This document shows positions 53,291-61,296 of a stretch of 64,000 nt of DNA, in pieces. How positions within the stretch are numbered: position 1 is the stretch's first letter; each line of letters opens with the position of its first letter. The notes below the pieces were generated by a model. That model had not been told where the DNA came from. It did not search any database and saw only the letters and a list, made by a program, of their open reading frames with translations. The DNA comes from Priestia abyssalis (GTDB taxonomy: Bacteria; Bacillota; Bacilli; Bacillales; Bacillaceae_H). The stretch is taken from assembly GCF_002019595.1 (NCBI RefSeq), contig NZ_KV917369.1, forward strand, positions 5,004,326 through 5,068,325, written 5' to 3'. The translations under genes and the position numbers were made by a program.

Positions 53291-54334
53291 TTATAAATCA
53301 TCAAACCCGTTTACGTCTGATGCTTTTGTGTACTGCCTTGACTTTTGTTCAAAAAAGTCTGTTTTCCCCAGGTCTACTTCCTGATAAGCGATAATCCAGC
53401 GCATCGGATTGTGAATAGGCGCTTGCGGAAAAGCCATTCGACCAAATCCGAGCTGATTGCAGCGTTTATTAGCCATATATTGAATATATTGCGTCAGTTC
53501 AGGCATCGTTATTCCGTCAAACTTTTCACCAATAACTTCCTTTGCCCATTCAATTTCCAGGTGTGCTGCTTCTTGGAATGTTTCGATTACAAATGCCTCT
53601 AATTCTGTCGTATTATATTGAGGATATTCATTCAATACTTCTTTAAAGATTTTCTCAAACAAACCGACGTGAATTTGTTCGTCGCGATTAATGTAATTGA
53701 TCATCGTTGAACTGGCGAGCATTTTTTGATTCCGTGCCAAATTATAAAAGAATGCAAACCCGCTGTAGAAAAACAGTCCCTCTAGAATCATATCAAATAC
53801 AATCGATTTTAAGAAGTTTTCTACCGTCGGTTCTTCGGCAAACTGTTTATAGCCATTCGTTACAAATTCATTTCTCTCTCGCAATTTTTCCTCTGTGCGC
53901 CAATATTCGAATACCTCATCTTGTTTCGTTTTCGAGACGAGACTCGACAACACGTACGAATATGAGTGATTATGAATAATCTCTTGCTGTGCCAGCATGA
54001 TCATTAACGCATTAACGGATGAGTCGGTAATATAATCCGCTGCTTTTTTAGCATAATCAGACTGAATGCTGTCCAATAATGCCAACAAGCCGATAATCTT
54101 TAAGAAACTTTCCTGTTCTTGTGCTGTTAACAGCTGGAACTGCTTAATGTCTTGGCCCATATTAATTTCAAACGGAGTCCAAAAATTTGACAGCATCCGC
54201 TTATATTTCGGATAAGCCCACGAATAGCGAACATCATCCCAGTTTAAAATATTGGAACTCCGGCCATTAATGATACTTGTGGCACGATTTGGGGCATGCT
54301 CATCCATTAATGTGCGTTTTATTAACGTCGTCAT
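53291..54334 (-). CDS. nrdB: Ribonucleotide reductase class I, beta subunit
   Basis: A 347-residue R2 protein. Iron/manganese ligands Asp88, Glu118 and His121 (QQEIIHNHSY) and later FDMILEGLFF and NRDEQIHVGLF are present. The radical tyrosine Tyr125 is in the expected place, four residues after His121. It makes and holds the radical used by the alpha subunit. It begins 14 nt behind nrdA; AAAGGAGAGAGAAACG precedes the ATG. No nrdI or nrdH lies nearby. The frame is intact, unlike nrdA. Confidence 0.93.
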   Translation of the reverse strand: MTTLIKRTLMDEHAPNRATSIINGRSSNILNWDDVRYSWAYPKYKRMLSNFWTPFEINMGQDIKQFQLLTAQEQESFLKIIGLLALLDSIQSDYAKKAADYITDSSVNALMIMLAQQEIIHNHSYSYVLSSLVSKTKQDEVFEYWRTEEKLRERNEFVTNGYKQFAEEPTVENFLKSIVFDMILEGLFFYSGFAFFYNLARNQKMLASSTMINYINRDEQIHVGLFEKIFKEVLNEYPQYNTTELEAFVIETFQEAAHLEIEWAKEVIGEKFDGITMPELTQYIQYMANKRCNQLGFGRMAFPQAPIHNPMRWIIAYQEVDLGKTDFFEQKSRQYTKASDVNGFDDL

Positions 54335-54348
54335 CGTTTCTCTCTCCT

Positions 54349-55722
54349 TTAACTATGGCAGCTTTCACATTCCTCGATAATTTCGCTTGATGTCGAACGA
54401 ACATAATACGTCGTTTTCAACTTGTTTTTCCAAGCCATCATATGCAAATCCAATAGTTCCTTCGCTTTAATATCATTCCGTACATATAAGTTAAAAGAGA
54501 TGGATTGGTCAATATGAAGCTGGCGCTTCGCATTCTGTAAAATACTCCACTTTTGATCGATATGATAAGTGGATTTATAGTACCAATTCGTTTCGGCATT
54601 CAAATCCGGAGCGGTCACCGGAATTTTATAGTTTTTCTTTTCCTCCGAATAAGCTTTGCGGAAAATCGGGTCGATACTCGCGGTTGAACCGGCAATAATC
54701 GATGTAGATGAGTTCGGCGCGACTGCCATTAAATAACCGTTGCGAATTCCATTTTGCTTCAATGACATCTGCAGCTCTTTCCACTTTTCAGACTCATAGC
54801 CTCTTTTCTCAAAATAAGCACCCGTCTCCCAATCAGAGCCTTTAAATAAAGGATATGCACCTTTCTCCTTTGCCAATTCCATACTGGCTTGTATGCTTAA
54901 ATAGGCAATTTGTTCATATAACTCGTCACAATATTGAATAGCCTCTTTCGATTCCCAATTAATTTTCTTTAAAGCTAATAAGTGATGCCATCCGAACGTA
55001 CCTCCACCCACTGATCTATATTTTTCATTTGTTAATTTGGCTTGAAGTACAGGTATTGTATTTAAATCAATAACATTGTCCAACATGCGGAATTGAATAG
55101 GGATTAGCCTTTCTAACACGTCTTCTGTTACAGCCTTAGCCAAATTAATTGAGGATAAATTGCAAACTACGAAGTCACCAGGCTCTTTTGTAATAACGAT
55201 TTTTCCGTCTTCTGTTATCTCTTCAGTTACTACTGTCGCACTCATATTTTGAGCTATCTCCGAACACAAATTAGAGCCATAAATCATGCCAGCATGCTTG
55301 TTTGGATTAACCCGATTCACCGTATCACGATAAAACATATACGGTGTTCCCGTTTCAAGCTGACTTTTCATAATGCCTTTAAAAATTTCGATAGCTGGCA
55401 CTACATCCCACAGCAGCCCTCTTTCTCCGAACTTCCCTTGCTCGACTGCATGGACGCATTCCACATATTTAGTACGGAAGCTGCCATTGCCGTCTTCTTC
55501 ATCATAATAATCTTCCAAACTGAACCCCATCACTTTACGAATCGTATGAGGATCAAATATATACCACTCTTCACGGGCCTCCACTTTTTCCATAAACAAG
55601 TCTGGGATGCACACGCCTGTGAATAAATCATGAGTTCGCTGTCTCTCATCTCCGTTATTCAACTTTACAGATAAAAAACTGTGGATATCGCGATGCCAGA
55701 CATCCAAGTAAACACTAATGGC
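54349..55722 (-). CDS. nrdA: nrdA exon 3: ribonucleotide reductase alpha subunit, C-terminal part
   Basis: Encodes residues 299-755 of the spliced reductase. It begins AISVYLDVWHRD and contains the active-site segment SNLCSEIAQ (Asn, Cys radical site, Glu), VVCNLSSINLA with the second redox Cys, the Tyr pair in TTYYVRS for radical transfer, and the C-terminal CESC pair that is reduced by thioredoxin. The raw frame opens at 55776, but its first 18 codons are intron 2. The 3' splice site is after G55723. No separate protein start is expected here. Confidence 0.88.
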   Translation of the reverse strand, partial: AISVYLDVWHRDIHSFLSVKLNNGDERQRTHDLFTGVCIPDLFMEKVEAREEWYIFDPHTIRKVMGFSLEDYYDEEDGNGSFRTKYVECVHAVEQGKFGERGLLWDVVPAIEIFKGIMKSQLETGTPYMFYRDTVNRVNPNKHAGMIYGSNLCSEIAQNMSATVVTEEITEDGKIVITKEPGDFVVCNLSSINLAKAVTEDVLERLIPIQFRMLDNVIDLNTIPVLQAKLTNEKYRSVGGGTFGWHHLLALKKINWESKEAIQYCDELYEQIAYLSIQASMELAKEKGAYPLFKGSDWETGAYFEKRGYESEKWKELQMSLKQNGIRNGYLMAVAPNSSTSIIAGSTASIDPIFRKAYSEEKKNYKIPVTAPDLNAETNWYYKSTYHIDQKWSILQNAKRQLHIDQSISFNLYVRNDIKAKELLDLHMMAWKNKLKTTYYVRSTSSEIIEECESCHS

Positions 55723-55984
55723 CGTTACTACCCTCGGTTTCCCGATATTTATTAGGGGACTAGACTGTATCATCATCTCAGTGAGATGCTCCTCGTCAGT
55801 CGTTGAGGGGATTTCATATCATAAAATGACTTAGAAATCGGCCCTGCTGATTACCACCATGTCCTTCACATTTTCAGATGACTTAACAGTTTCCCGTAAA
55901 GCCTGCTAGTGAAAGGCTGTTTGACGGCGTTCCAGCATATTCGGAGTTTGCTATAATGGTCACCCACTATAGGGGCATTTGTTC
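55723..55984 (-). ncRNA. Group I intron 2 in nrdA (262 nt, ORF-less)
   Basis: The 5' splice site follows U at 55985 (CAGGGU), and the intron ends in G at 55723. The P7 strands GACTG (55797-55801, in TCAACGACTG) and CAGTC (55763-55767, in GATACAGTCTAG) pair. The Q-like element AATCAGCAG is at 55844-55852. The internal guide GCCC soon after the 5' site pairs with GGGU, leaving U:G at the splice site. It splits the frame between codons 298 and 299 (phase 0). No endonuclease gene. Confidence 0.88.
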
Positions 55985-56051
55985 ACCCTGTCTTTGACCT
56001 AACTGATCTACACTAACCGCAGTATTGTTAAGCTGCTTCATCCATGGAATT
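55985..56051 (-). CDS. nrdA: nrdA exon 2 (67 nt)
   Basis: Only 67 nt between two group I introns. It supplies the last base of codon 276 and codons 277-298, IPWMKQLNNTAVSVDQLGQR plus QG, which is exactly the segment missing between exons 1 and 3 when compared with other class I alpha subunits. Because 67 is not a multiple of three, skipping it would shift the frame. It includes the start of loop 2 (GQRQGA), which reads allosteric specificity in class I reductases. Confidence 0.88.
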
Positions 56052-56377
56052 CAAAATTGTTACTCTTCATCATAAAAATGAAGGGATAGGTCATTTCTGC
56101 CTACCTCTCTATGTCGCCATAGAGTTCAGACTATATCATTATCCATTATGTAAATGGATAGGCGGCTCGGATTATAAAATTACTCTTATAACCACCTAGT
56201 CGTTGAACCTTCTTCCCAAATCATCTCGGGAAGCTTGGCTGCTGATTAACCGCAATCTCGGATTTTTAGGGGTCAATACGTCATTACTGCGTATTATCCT
56301 ACCTTGATATACTCGGTCTTTCCAGCAGTTGACCGCCTTTTTATACAAACATCACTGCCTGCAGGCGCTATTCCTTA
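56052..56377 (-). ncRNA. Group I intron 1 in nrdA (326 nt, ORF-less)
   Basis: The 5' site follows U at 56378: GGCGU pairs with the guide GCGCC a few bases into the intron, with U:G at the site. The intron ends in G at 56052. Core: AATCAGCAGCC (56237-56247), GACTA in TTCAACGACTA (56197-56201) pairs with TAGTC in GATATAGTCT (56129-56133) as P7. It interrupts codon 276 (phase 2). Unspliced mRNA would end after 278 codons at a TAG 10 nt inside the intron. No endonuclease gene. Confidence 0.9.
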
Positions 56378-57204
56378 ACGCCGCTTGAAACTCCTTTAAA
56401 CCCTTTTATATCACTTCCACGGCTTCGTACCTTGCCTAGGTATGCACCGATTCCCCCACCATTTTTACTAACAGTCGCGATATCCGTGTTGCTGTCATAT
56501 ATTCCTCTCAAACTATCATCAATTGTGTCAATAAAACAGCTCGACAGCTGTCCATAGCTTTTCCCGGCATTTGACAGCGTCGGTGTGGCAACGGTCATGT
56601 ATAGATTCGACAGAGCCCAATATGATTCTTTAATGAGCTCGATTCGTTTTTCTTTTGACTCTTTCATCATCAATGTCATGGCAATGATCAAGAAGCGCTC
56701 TTGCGGCAGCTCATATACGTCTCCACTGTGGGACTTCGCCAAGTAGCGGTCCGCTAATGTTAATAACCCGATGTATGTAAATAAATGGTCCCGCTCCGGA
56801 ACAATGATTTGTTCTAATTCATTAATCTCTTCTTTCGAATACGCCTGTAAAAGATTCTCGCTGTAAATCCCCATATCTGTTAAAGCTTGAAGCAAATTGT
56901 ACAGCGAACCATACTTTTTACCGGCATCGTAGCCTCTATTAGCCGCAGCCTTTTTATAAAGCTGATCCAAGTACACTTTCGCCGCTGCATATGTCCATCG
57001 CGGCTCTTCCATCGAGATTCTTTCCAGAGCCGATAACACTAGCAAATTGTTTACTTGTTCTTCCGTCATATCCTGTCGATGCAAAGCAGCTTGTCTAACC
57101 TTTTCCTGATAAGAAGTAAAGTCCAATTCCGGAAAAGATTCCTTTAACCCCTCTAAATAGATGTTTATGTGATTGCTGGCATATGGTACATACGTGTTTT
57201 CCAA
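56378..57204 (-). CDS. nrdA: nrdA exon 1: ribonucleotide reductase alpha subunit, N-terminal part
   Basis: Encodes residues 1-275 and two bases of codon 276. It includes ATPTLSNAGK and GQLSSCFID (first redox Cys), then SKNGGGIGAYLGKVRSRGSDI. There is no ATP-cone domain at the N-terminus. The start is TTG at 57204, 6-7 nt after AAAGGAGGG; no ATG in frame nearby is preceded by a site. With exons 2 and 3 the product is a complete 755-residue alpha subunit that reduces ribonucleotides to deoxyribonucleotides together with NrdB. A cobalamin riboswitch and terminator precede the gene. Confidence 0.9.
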
Positions 57205-57216
57205 AACATTCCCTCC

Positions 57217-57245
57217 TTTTTCAATAAAAAACGCCCATCGGATTT
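57217..57245 (-). terminator. Riboswitch-controlled terminator in front of nrdA
   Basis: CGCTCATCG-AAATC-CGATGGGCG followed by TTTTTTATTG on the minus strand. Its T-run ends only about 12 nt before the nrdA start, next to the ribosome binding site. Confidence 0.85.
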
Positions 57246-57344
57246 CGATGAGCGAATAGAATGGAATAGCAAAAAGGGGTACACGACACCTTTTGCACTC
57301 GCATTCTATCCTCTCACCTCCCGAAGAAGATAGTACGACGTAAA

Positions 57345-57512
57345 ATAGGCAGGTCTCCTGACTTATGCATCATCCTACTTTAAGGCCTTCCCATGAAGCA
57401 GCTTCACAGTGGATTTCCTTATTTCATCAGCAATTACAGTTGCGGGTACAGTACTGGATTTTCACCAGATTCCCTTTTCGGTTGCTTTCACAACACCTAT
57501 TTCACCGAGTAA
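57345..57512 (-). promoter_or_regulatory. Cobalamin (adenosylcobalamin) riboswitch of nrdA-nrdB
   Basis: Minus strand shows the class signatures in order: AATAGGTG, AAAAGGGAATCTGGTGAAAA-TCC, CTGTACCCGCAACTGT, AATCCACTGTG, GGGAAGGCC and the B12 box AAGTCAGGAGACCTGCC. High coenzyme B12 should favour the downstream terminator and switch the reductase genes off. Confidence 0.95.
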
Positions 57513-57645
57513 CACAATATATTGTATTTAAATAAAAATAAAATAACTATATCTTGTTGTCCTGTTCATTATAAAGCTAATTTTTTCATATGACAACTAT
57601 TTTTTCCACTTTCCCTACTTTAAATTAAATTCTGTTTTTCGACAA

Positions 57646-57693
57646 GAGGGAGAGCATAAAACGACATCATTCCATCGTTTTATGCTCTCCCTC
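57646..57693. terminator. Hairpin behind menC (19-bp perfect stem)
   Basis: GAGGGAGAGCATAAAACGA, 10-base loop, exact complement. No proper T-run. Confidence 0.6.
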
Positions 57694-57719
57694 AAAGAAA
57701 TTTGATAACCACTAACCCG

Positions 57720-58838
57720 TCAACCAAGATGTGGATTGACATAGGTTCTTGTTTCATATGTAATATCTCGTAAAAAGTCTCGATCTATGTCAAAACCAAT
57801 TCCACATCCTGACGGAACGTGGATATATCCGTCTTCCACCATCACCTCAGGAATGATCACATCCCTCTCCCAATAGCGGGCTGAGGCAGAAATATCACCA
57901 GGAATCGTAAAACCCGGAAGAGAGGCAAGCGCAATGTTATGGGCACGGGACACACCCGATTCGAGCATGCCGCCGACCCATAAATCTACTTCTTGATCTA
58001 AACATAAATCATGGATTCGCTTCGCTTCCGTCAGGCCCCCGACTCTTCCAATTTTTATGTTGATGATTTGACAGCTTCCGAGCTCAATCGCTTTCCGAGC
58101 ATCATCATATGACACGATACTTTCATCAAGACAAATAGGAGTGTCACACTCTCTCTGTAATGTTGCATGGTCGACGATGTCATCTGAACCAAGAGGCTGC
58201 TCAATCATCATCAACCGGAATTCATCCAAACATTTTAAATGCTCAATGTCTTTTAATGTATAAGCCGAATTGGCATCAGCCATAAGCGGAATGGAAGGAT
58301 ACTCTTTTCGAATTTGACGGATAAGCTCATAATCATAACCTGGTTTAATTTTAACTTTAAAACGCTTATACCCTTCTTTTAAATGACGCTCGATATGGGC
58401 CAGCATATTCGGGATTTGGTCGATGCCAATGACAACCCCGGCTTCAATCCGCTCCCTTGTTCCTCCAATCAAAGTCGCAAGAGATTTTCCCTCTTTTTTG
58501 GAAAACATGTCCCAAACGGCACAATCAATTGCGGCCTTCGCCATATGATTTCGTTTAATGGGAGCGAAAATCGCCCGAATGTCTCCAGGATGCTCGATAG
58601 CCTGTTTAAACAAAGCCGGAATCAGAAACTGATTTAACATATGAAAGCACGTTTGAATCGTCTCTTCCGTATACCATGGAGTGGAAAATGCCACTACCTC
58701 ACCCCATCCGACGACTCCATCTGTATTTTCCGCTTCCATTAAGATCATTTCCCTCTTTTTCACTGTGCCATAGCTTGTCACAAACGGTGTCAACAAATCC
58801 ATTGCAATAAAATGCAATGTCACCGATTTAATCTTCAT
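57720..58838 (-). CDS. menC: o-Succinylbenzoate synthase
   Basis: A 372-residue enolase-superfamily enzyme that dehydrates SHCHC to o-succinylbenzoate in menaquinone synthesis. The catalytic Lys motif KVKIKPG, metal ligands in LMADANSAYT, MIEQPLG and CLDESI, and the second Lys in NIKIGRVGG are present. The frame runs up to 58958 inside menE, but ATG 58838 is 8 nt after GGAGG and gives MKIKSVTLHF; another ATG lies at 58844. It overlaps menE by 11 nt. Confidence 0.93.
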   Translation of the reverse strand: MKIKSVTLHFIAMDLLTPFVTSYGTVKKREMILMEAENTDGVVGWGEVVAFSTPWYTEETIQTCFHMLNQFLIPALFKQAIEHPGDIRAIFAPIKRNHMAKAAIDCAVWDMFSKKEGKSLATLIGGTRERIEAGVVIGIDQIPNMLAHIERHLKEGYKRFKVKIKPGYDYELIRQIRKEYPSIPLMADANSAYTLKDIEHLKCLDEFRLMMIEQPLGSDDIVDHATLQRECDTPICLDESIVSYDDARKAIELGSCQIINIKIGRVGGLTEAKRIHDLCLDQEVDLWVGGMLESGVSRAHNIALASLPGFTIPGDISASARYWERDVIIPEVMVEDGYIHVPSGCGIGFDIDRDFLRDITYETRTYVNPHLG

Positions 58839-60333
58839 TTCCATGTCCTCCGTTTGTTTTAAGAAGCAAAGGCAGCTGGCGGCGTACAAGCTTATTGGAT
58901 GCATTACGCGGCAGCTCATCAACAAAATAGATGGCTCTTGGTACTTTATATTTAGCAAGTACCTTGCCGCAATGCTGCCTAACCTCTTCTTCCGTTAAAG
59001 AGGCTCCTTGCTGTTTCACGAGAAACGCGCACGGAACTTGTCCCCATTTCGGATTCTCCATTCCGGTCACACCGGCATCCACGATATGGGGATGCGACAG
59101 CAGTGCTGCTTCGATTTCAGCAGGATACACATTTTCGCCCCCCGATATAATGAGATCAGATCGCCGGTCGAGCACATATAAAAATCCATCTTGATCTAAA
59201 TAGCCGATATCCCCCGTATGAAACCAGCCATTTTGAAGAGCTTGATCAGTGGCATCAGGCCGATTCCAATAACCGTTCGTGACATTAGGCCCTTTTACCA
59301 CAATCTCACCAGGCTGATTAGGTTCAGCGTTTTTCCCGTGTTCCGTTTGAATTCGTACTTCACACGGAAACAGCGGTTTGCCGGCCGATCCTAGTTTAGC
59401 CAGACTATACTCAGAAGGTAATGTAACGATTTGAGAAGACGTTTCGGTCATTCCATATGTTTGATAAACCGGTATATTTAGTGCGGCGCATGATTGCAAA
59501 ACAGGCAGAGGAGCCGGCCCCCCTCCAAGCAGCATACAGCGAAATTGGGGTGGATAGGGCTCCTCTCCCGCTTGATCAAGCATTCTCGATAGCATGGCGG
59601 TTACAACAGAAGCAATCGTCACTCCATCTTCTCTAATGGCACGATTGGCAAGCGCAGGATCGAATTTTTCGTGCAGCACAACTCTCATCCCGTAAATGAC
59701 GCTCCTCATCAAAATGGAAAGCCCGCTAATATGGAAGAGCGGAACAGCACAAAGCCAAGAGTCCTTCTCCTGCAATCCCAGGTTTAATGCCGACCCCATC
59801 GCACTCCACCAATGATTGCCGTATGTTTGCATGACCCCCTTTGGATGGCCTGTTGTCCCGGATGTATACATAATGGTATCGACATCATTCATCTTAAATT
59901 CTTTTATCCAATCAAACGTTTGTTTAGATGCTTCCATCACTTCTTTAAACGAATAAGCGAGTGTGTCAGCATGCTTTTGAACGTCCTGAGCGGTTTGCAA
60001 AAAGTCTTCGCTTGCCAGCAAGGTTTTGACATTCGCATCTTCAAGCTGGAACTGAATTTCACGCGAAGTCAGGCGTGTATTTAACAGTAATGTCTTTACC
60101 CCGATATACTTCATAGCATGTATAAACGTCACCATTTCAAGGCTATTGGAAGCCAAAATAGCGATCGTTTCTCCCCTTTTCATGCCAAGTGACACACACT
60201 TTTCAGCCAAAGAAAGAGCTTGTTCATGAAGCTGCCGGAATGTTATCTCACCTGCCGAAGAGGAAACAGCCACCCGTTCAGGAGTCAAATGAACACGCTG
60301 CATAAGCCAATTCGGAATGATTTGATCATCCAT
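58828..60333 (-). CDS. menE: o-Succinylbenzoate-CoA ligase
   Basis: A 501-residue ANL-superfamily ligase that activates o-succinylbenzoate with CoA and ATP. AMP-binding motif TIMYTSGTTGHPKGVMQTYG near residue 150, then QTYGMTETSSQ, GWFHTGDIGYLDQDGF and the C-terminal RSDLIISGGENVYPAEIE. The raw frame reaches 60408, but ATG 60333 follows AAGGAGTGAGAAAG. A strong hairpin-terminator lies between menB and this gene. Confidence 0.94.
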   Translation of the reverse strand: MDDQIIPNWLMQRVHLTPERVAVSSSAGEITFRQLHEQALSLAEKCVSLGMKRGETIAILASNSLEMVTFIHAMKYIGVKTLLLNTRLTSREIQFQLEDANVKTLLASEDFLQTAQDVQKHADTLAYSFKEVMEASKQTFDWIKEFKMNDVDTIMYTSGTTGHPKGVMQTYGNHWWSAMGSALNLGLQEKDSWLCAVPLFHISGLSILMRSVIYGMRVVLHEKFDPALANRAIREDGVTIASVVTAMLSRMLDQAGEEPYPPQFRCMLLGGGPAPLPVLQSCAALNIPVYQTYGMTETSSQIVTLPSEYSLAKLGSAGKPLFPCEVRIQTEHGKNAEPNQPGEIVVKGPNVTNGYWNRPDATDQALQNGWFHTGDIGYLDQDGFLYVLDRRSDLIISGGENVYPAEIEAALLSHPHIVDAGVTGMENPKWGQVPCAFLVKQQGASLTEEEVRQHCGKVLAKYKVPRAIYFVDELPRNASNKLVRRQLPLLLKTNGGHGNED

Positions 60334-60377
60334 CTTTCTCACTCCTTGCACGAATTTTAAAAAGCTATGCTTTTCCT

Positions 60378-60420
60378 GAAAAAAACAGCTTGATGAATGA
60401 ATCATCAAGCTGTTTTTTCA
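60378..60420 (-). terminator. Terminator between menB and menE
   Basis: AAAAAACAGCTTGATGA-TTCAT-TCATCAAGCTGTTTTTTTC on the minus strand, directly after the menB stop and about 45 nt before the menE start. Confidence 0.85.
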
Positions 60421-61239
60421 TCAAGGAAAACGAGGGAACTGTCCGAAATCCGGTTTGCGTTTTTCTTTGAACGCATCGCGGCCTTCTTTCGCTTCATCTG
60501 TCGTGTAGTAAAGAAGTGTCGCATCTCCCGCCAATTGCTGCAAGCCGGCTAATCCGTCAGAATCAGCATTGAATGCAGCTTTTAAGAAGCGAAGAGCTGT
60601 CGGGCTTTTCTCTAGCATTTCTTCACACCATTGAATCGTTTCCGCTTCTAATTGTTCTAATGGAACGACCGTATTGACTAAGCCCATATCCAATGCTTCT
60701 TGGGCACTGTATTGACGGCACAAGTACCAGATTTCGCGTGCCTTTTTGTGACCAACAACGCGCGCCAAGTAACCTGAACCATAACCTGCATCAAAGCTTC
60801 CTACTTTAGGGCCCGTTTGTCCAAAGACAGCGTTATCAGCTGCAATCGTTAAATCACATACAAGGTGAAGCACATGACCTCCACCAATTGCATAACCCGC
60901 CACCATTGCAACAACTGGCTTTGGAATGACACGAATTAAGCGTTGTAAATCTAATACATTTAAGCGAGGAATCTCATCTTCCCCTACATAGCCGCCGTGC
61001 CCCCGCACACTTTGGTCTCCGCCTGAACAGAAAGCTTTTTCTCCAGCTCCTGTTAAAACGATGACTCCAATTGCAGAGTCGTCACGAGCATAAGCGAAAG
61101 CGTCGATTAACTCCATCACTGTTTTCGGACGAAATGCATTATGCACTTGCGGACGGTTAATGGTGATTTTGGCAATACCATTATATGTTTCATATAAAAT
61201 ATCTTCATACTGGCGTTCTGCTACCCATTCTACTGCCAT
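60421..61239 (-). CDS. menB: 1,4-Dihydroxy-2-naphthoyl-CoA synthase
   Basis: A 272-residue crotonase-fold enzyme that closes the naphthoquinone ring in menaquinone synthesis. [36 protein letters not shown] (oxyanion hole) and [18 protein letters not shown] are typical of MenB. Full length. AAAGGAGGAGTAGTT precedes ATG. Confidence 0.97.
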   Translation of the reverse strand: MAVEWVAERQYEDILYETYNGIAKITINRPQVHNAFRPKTVMELIDAFAYARDDSAIGVIVLTGAGEKAFCSGGDQSVRGHGGYVGEDEIPRLNVLDLQRLIRVIPKPVVAMVAGYAIGGGHVLHLVCDLTIAADNAVFGQTGPKVGSFDAGYGSGYLARVVGHKKAREIWYLCRQYSAQEALDMGLVNTVVPLEQLEAETIQWCEEMLEKSPTALRFLKAAFNADSDGLAGLQQLAGDATLLYYTTDEAKEGRDAFKEKRKPDFGQFPRFP

Positions 61240-61296
61240 AACTACTCCTCCTTTTATGTATCCTTCTAAAAAATACTTCTGCTGCTATAAGTTTCT

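Larger units (their letters stand above)
57205..57719. other. Intergenic region with the nrdA leader and the menC 3' end
   Basis: About 515 nt: terminator (57217-57245), cobalamin riboswitch (57345-57512), AT-rich promoter region and the menC hairpin (57646-57693). Confidence 0.75.

Noticed and set aside
55776-56368. Intein in nrdA
   Set aside because: The inserts contain stops in the nrdA frame and no splicing-domain protein motifs, and the exon 2 codons lie between them.
54349-57204. nrdA as a frameshifted pseudogene or split gene
   Set aside because: Exon joining at intron-typical sites restores the full conserved protein, and both introns have core elements. nrdB and the riboswitch are intact.
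57720-58958. Long form of MenC (412 residues)
   Set aside because: The additional N-terminus lies within menE in another frame and is followed by a properly spaced ribosome binding site at 58838.
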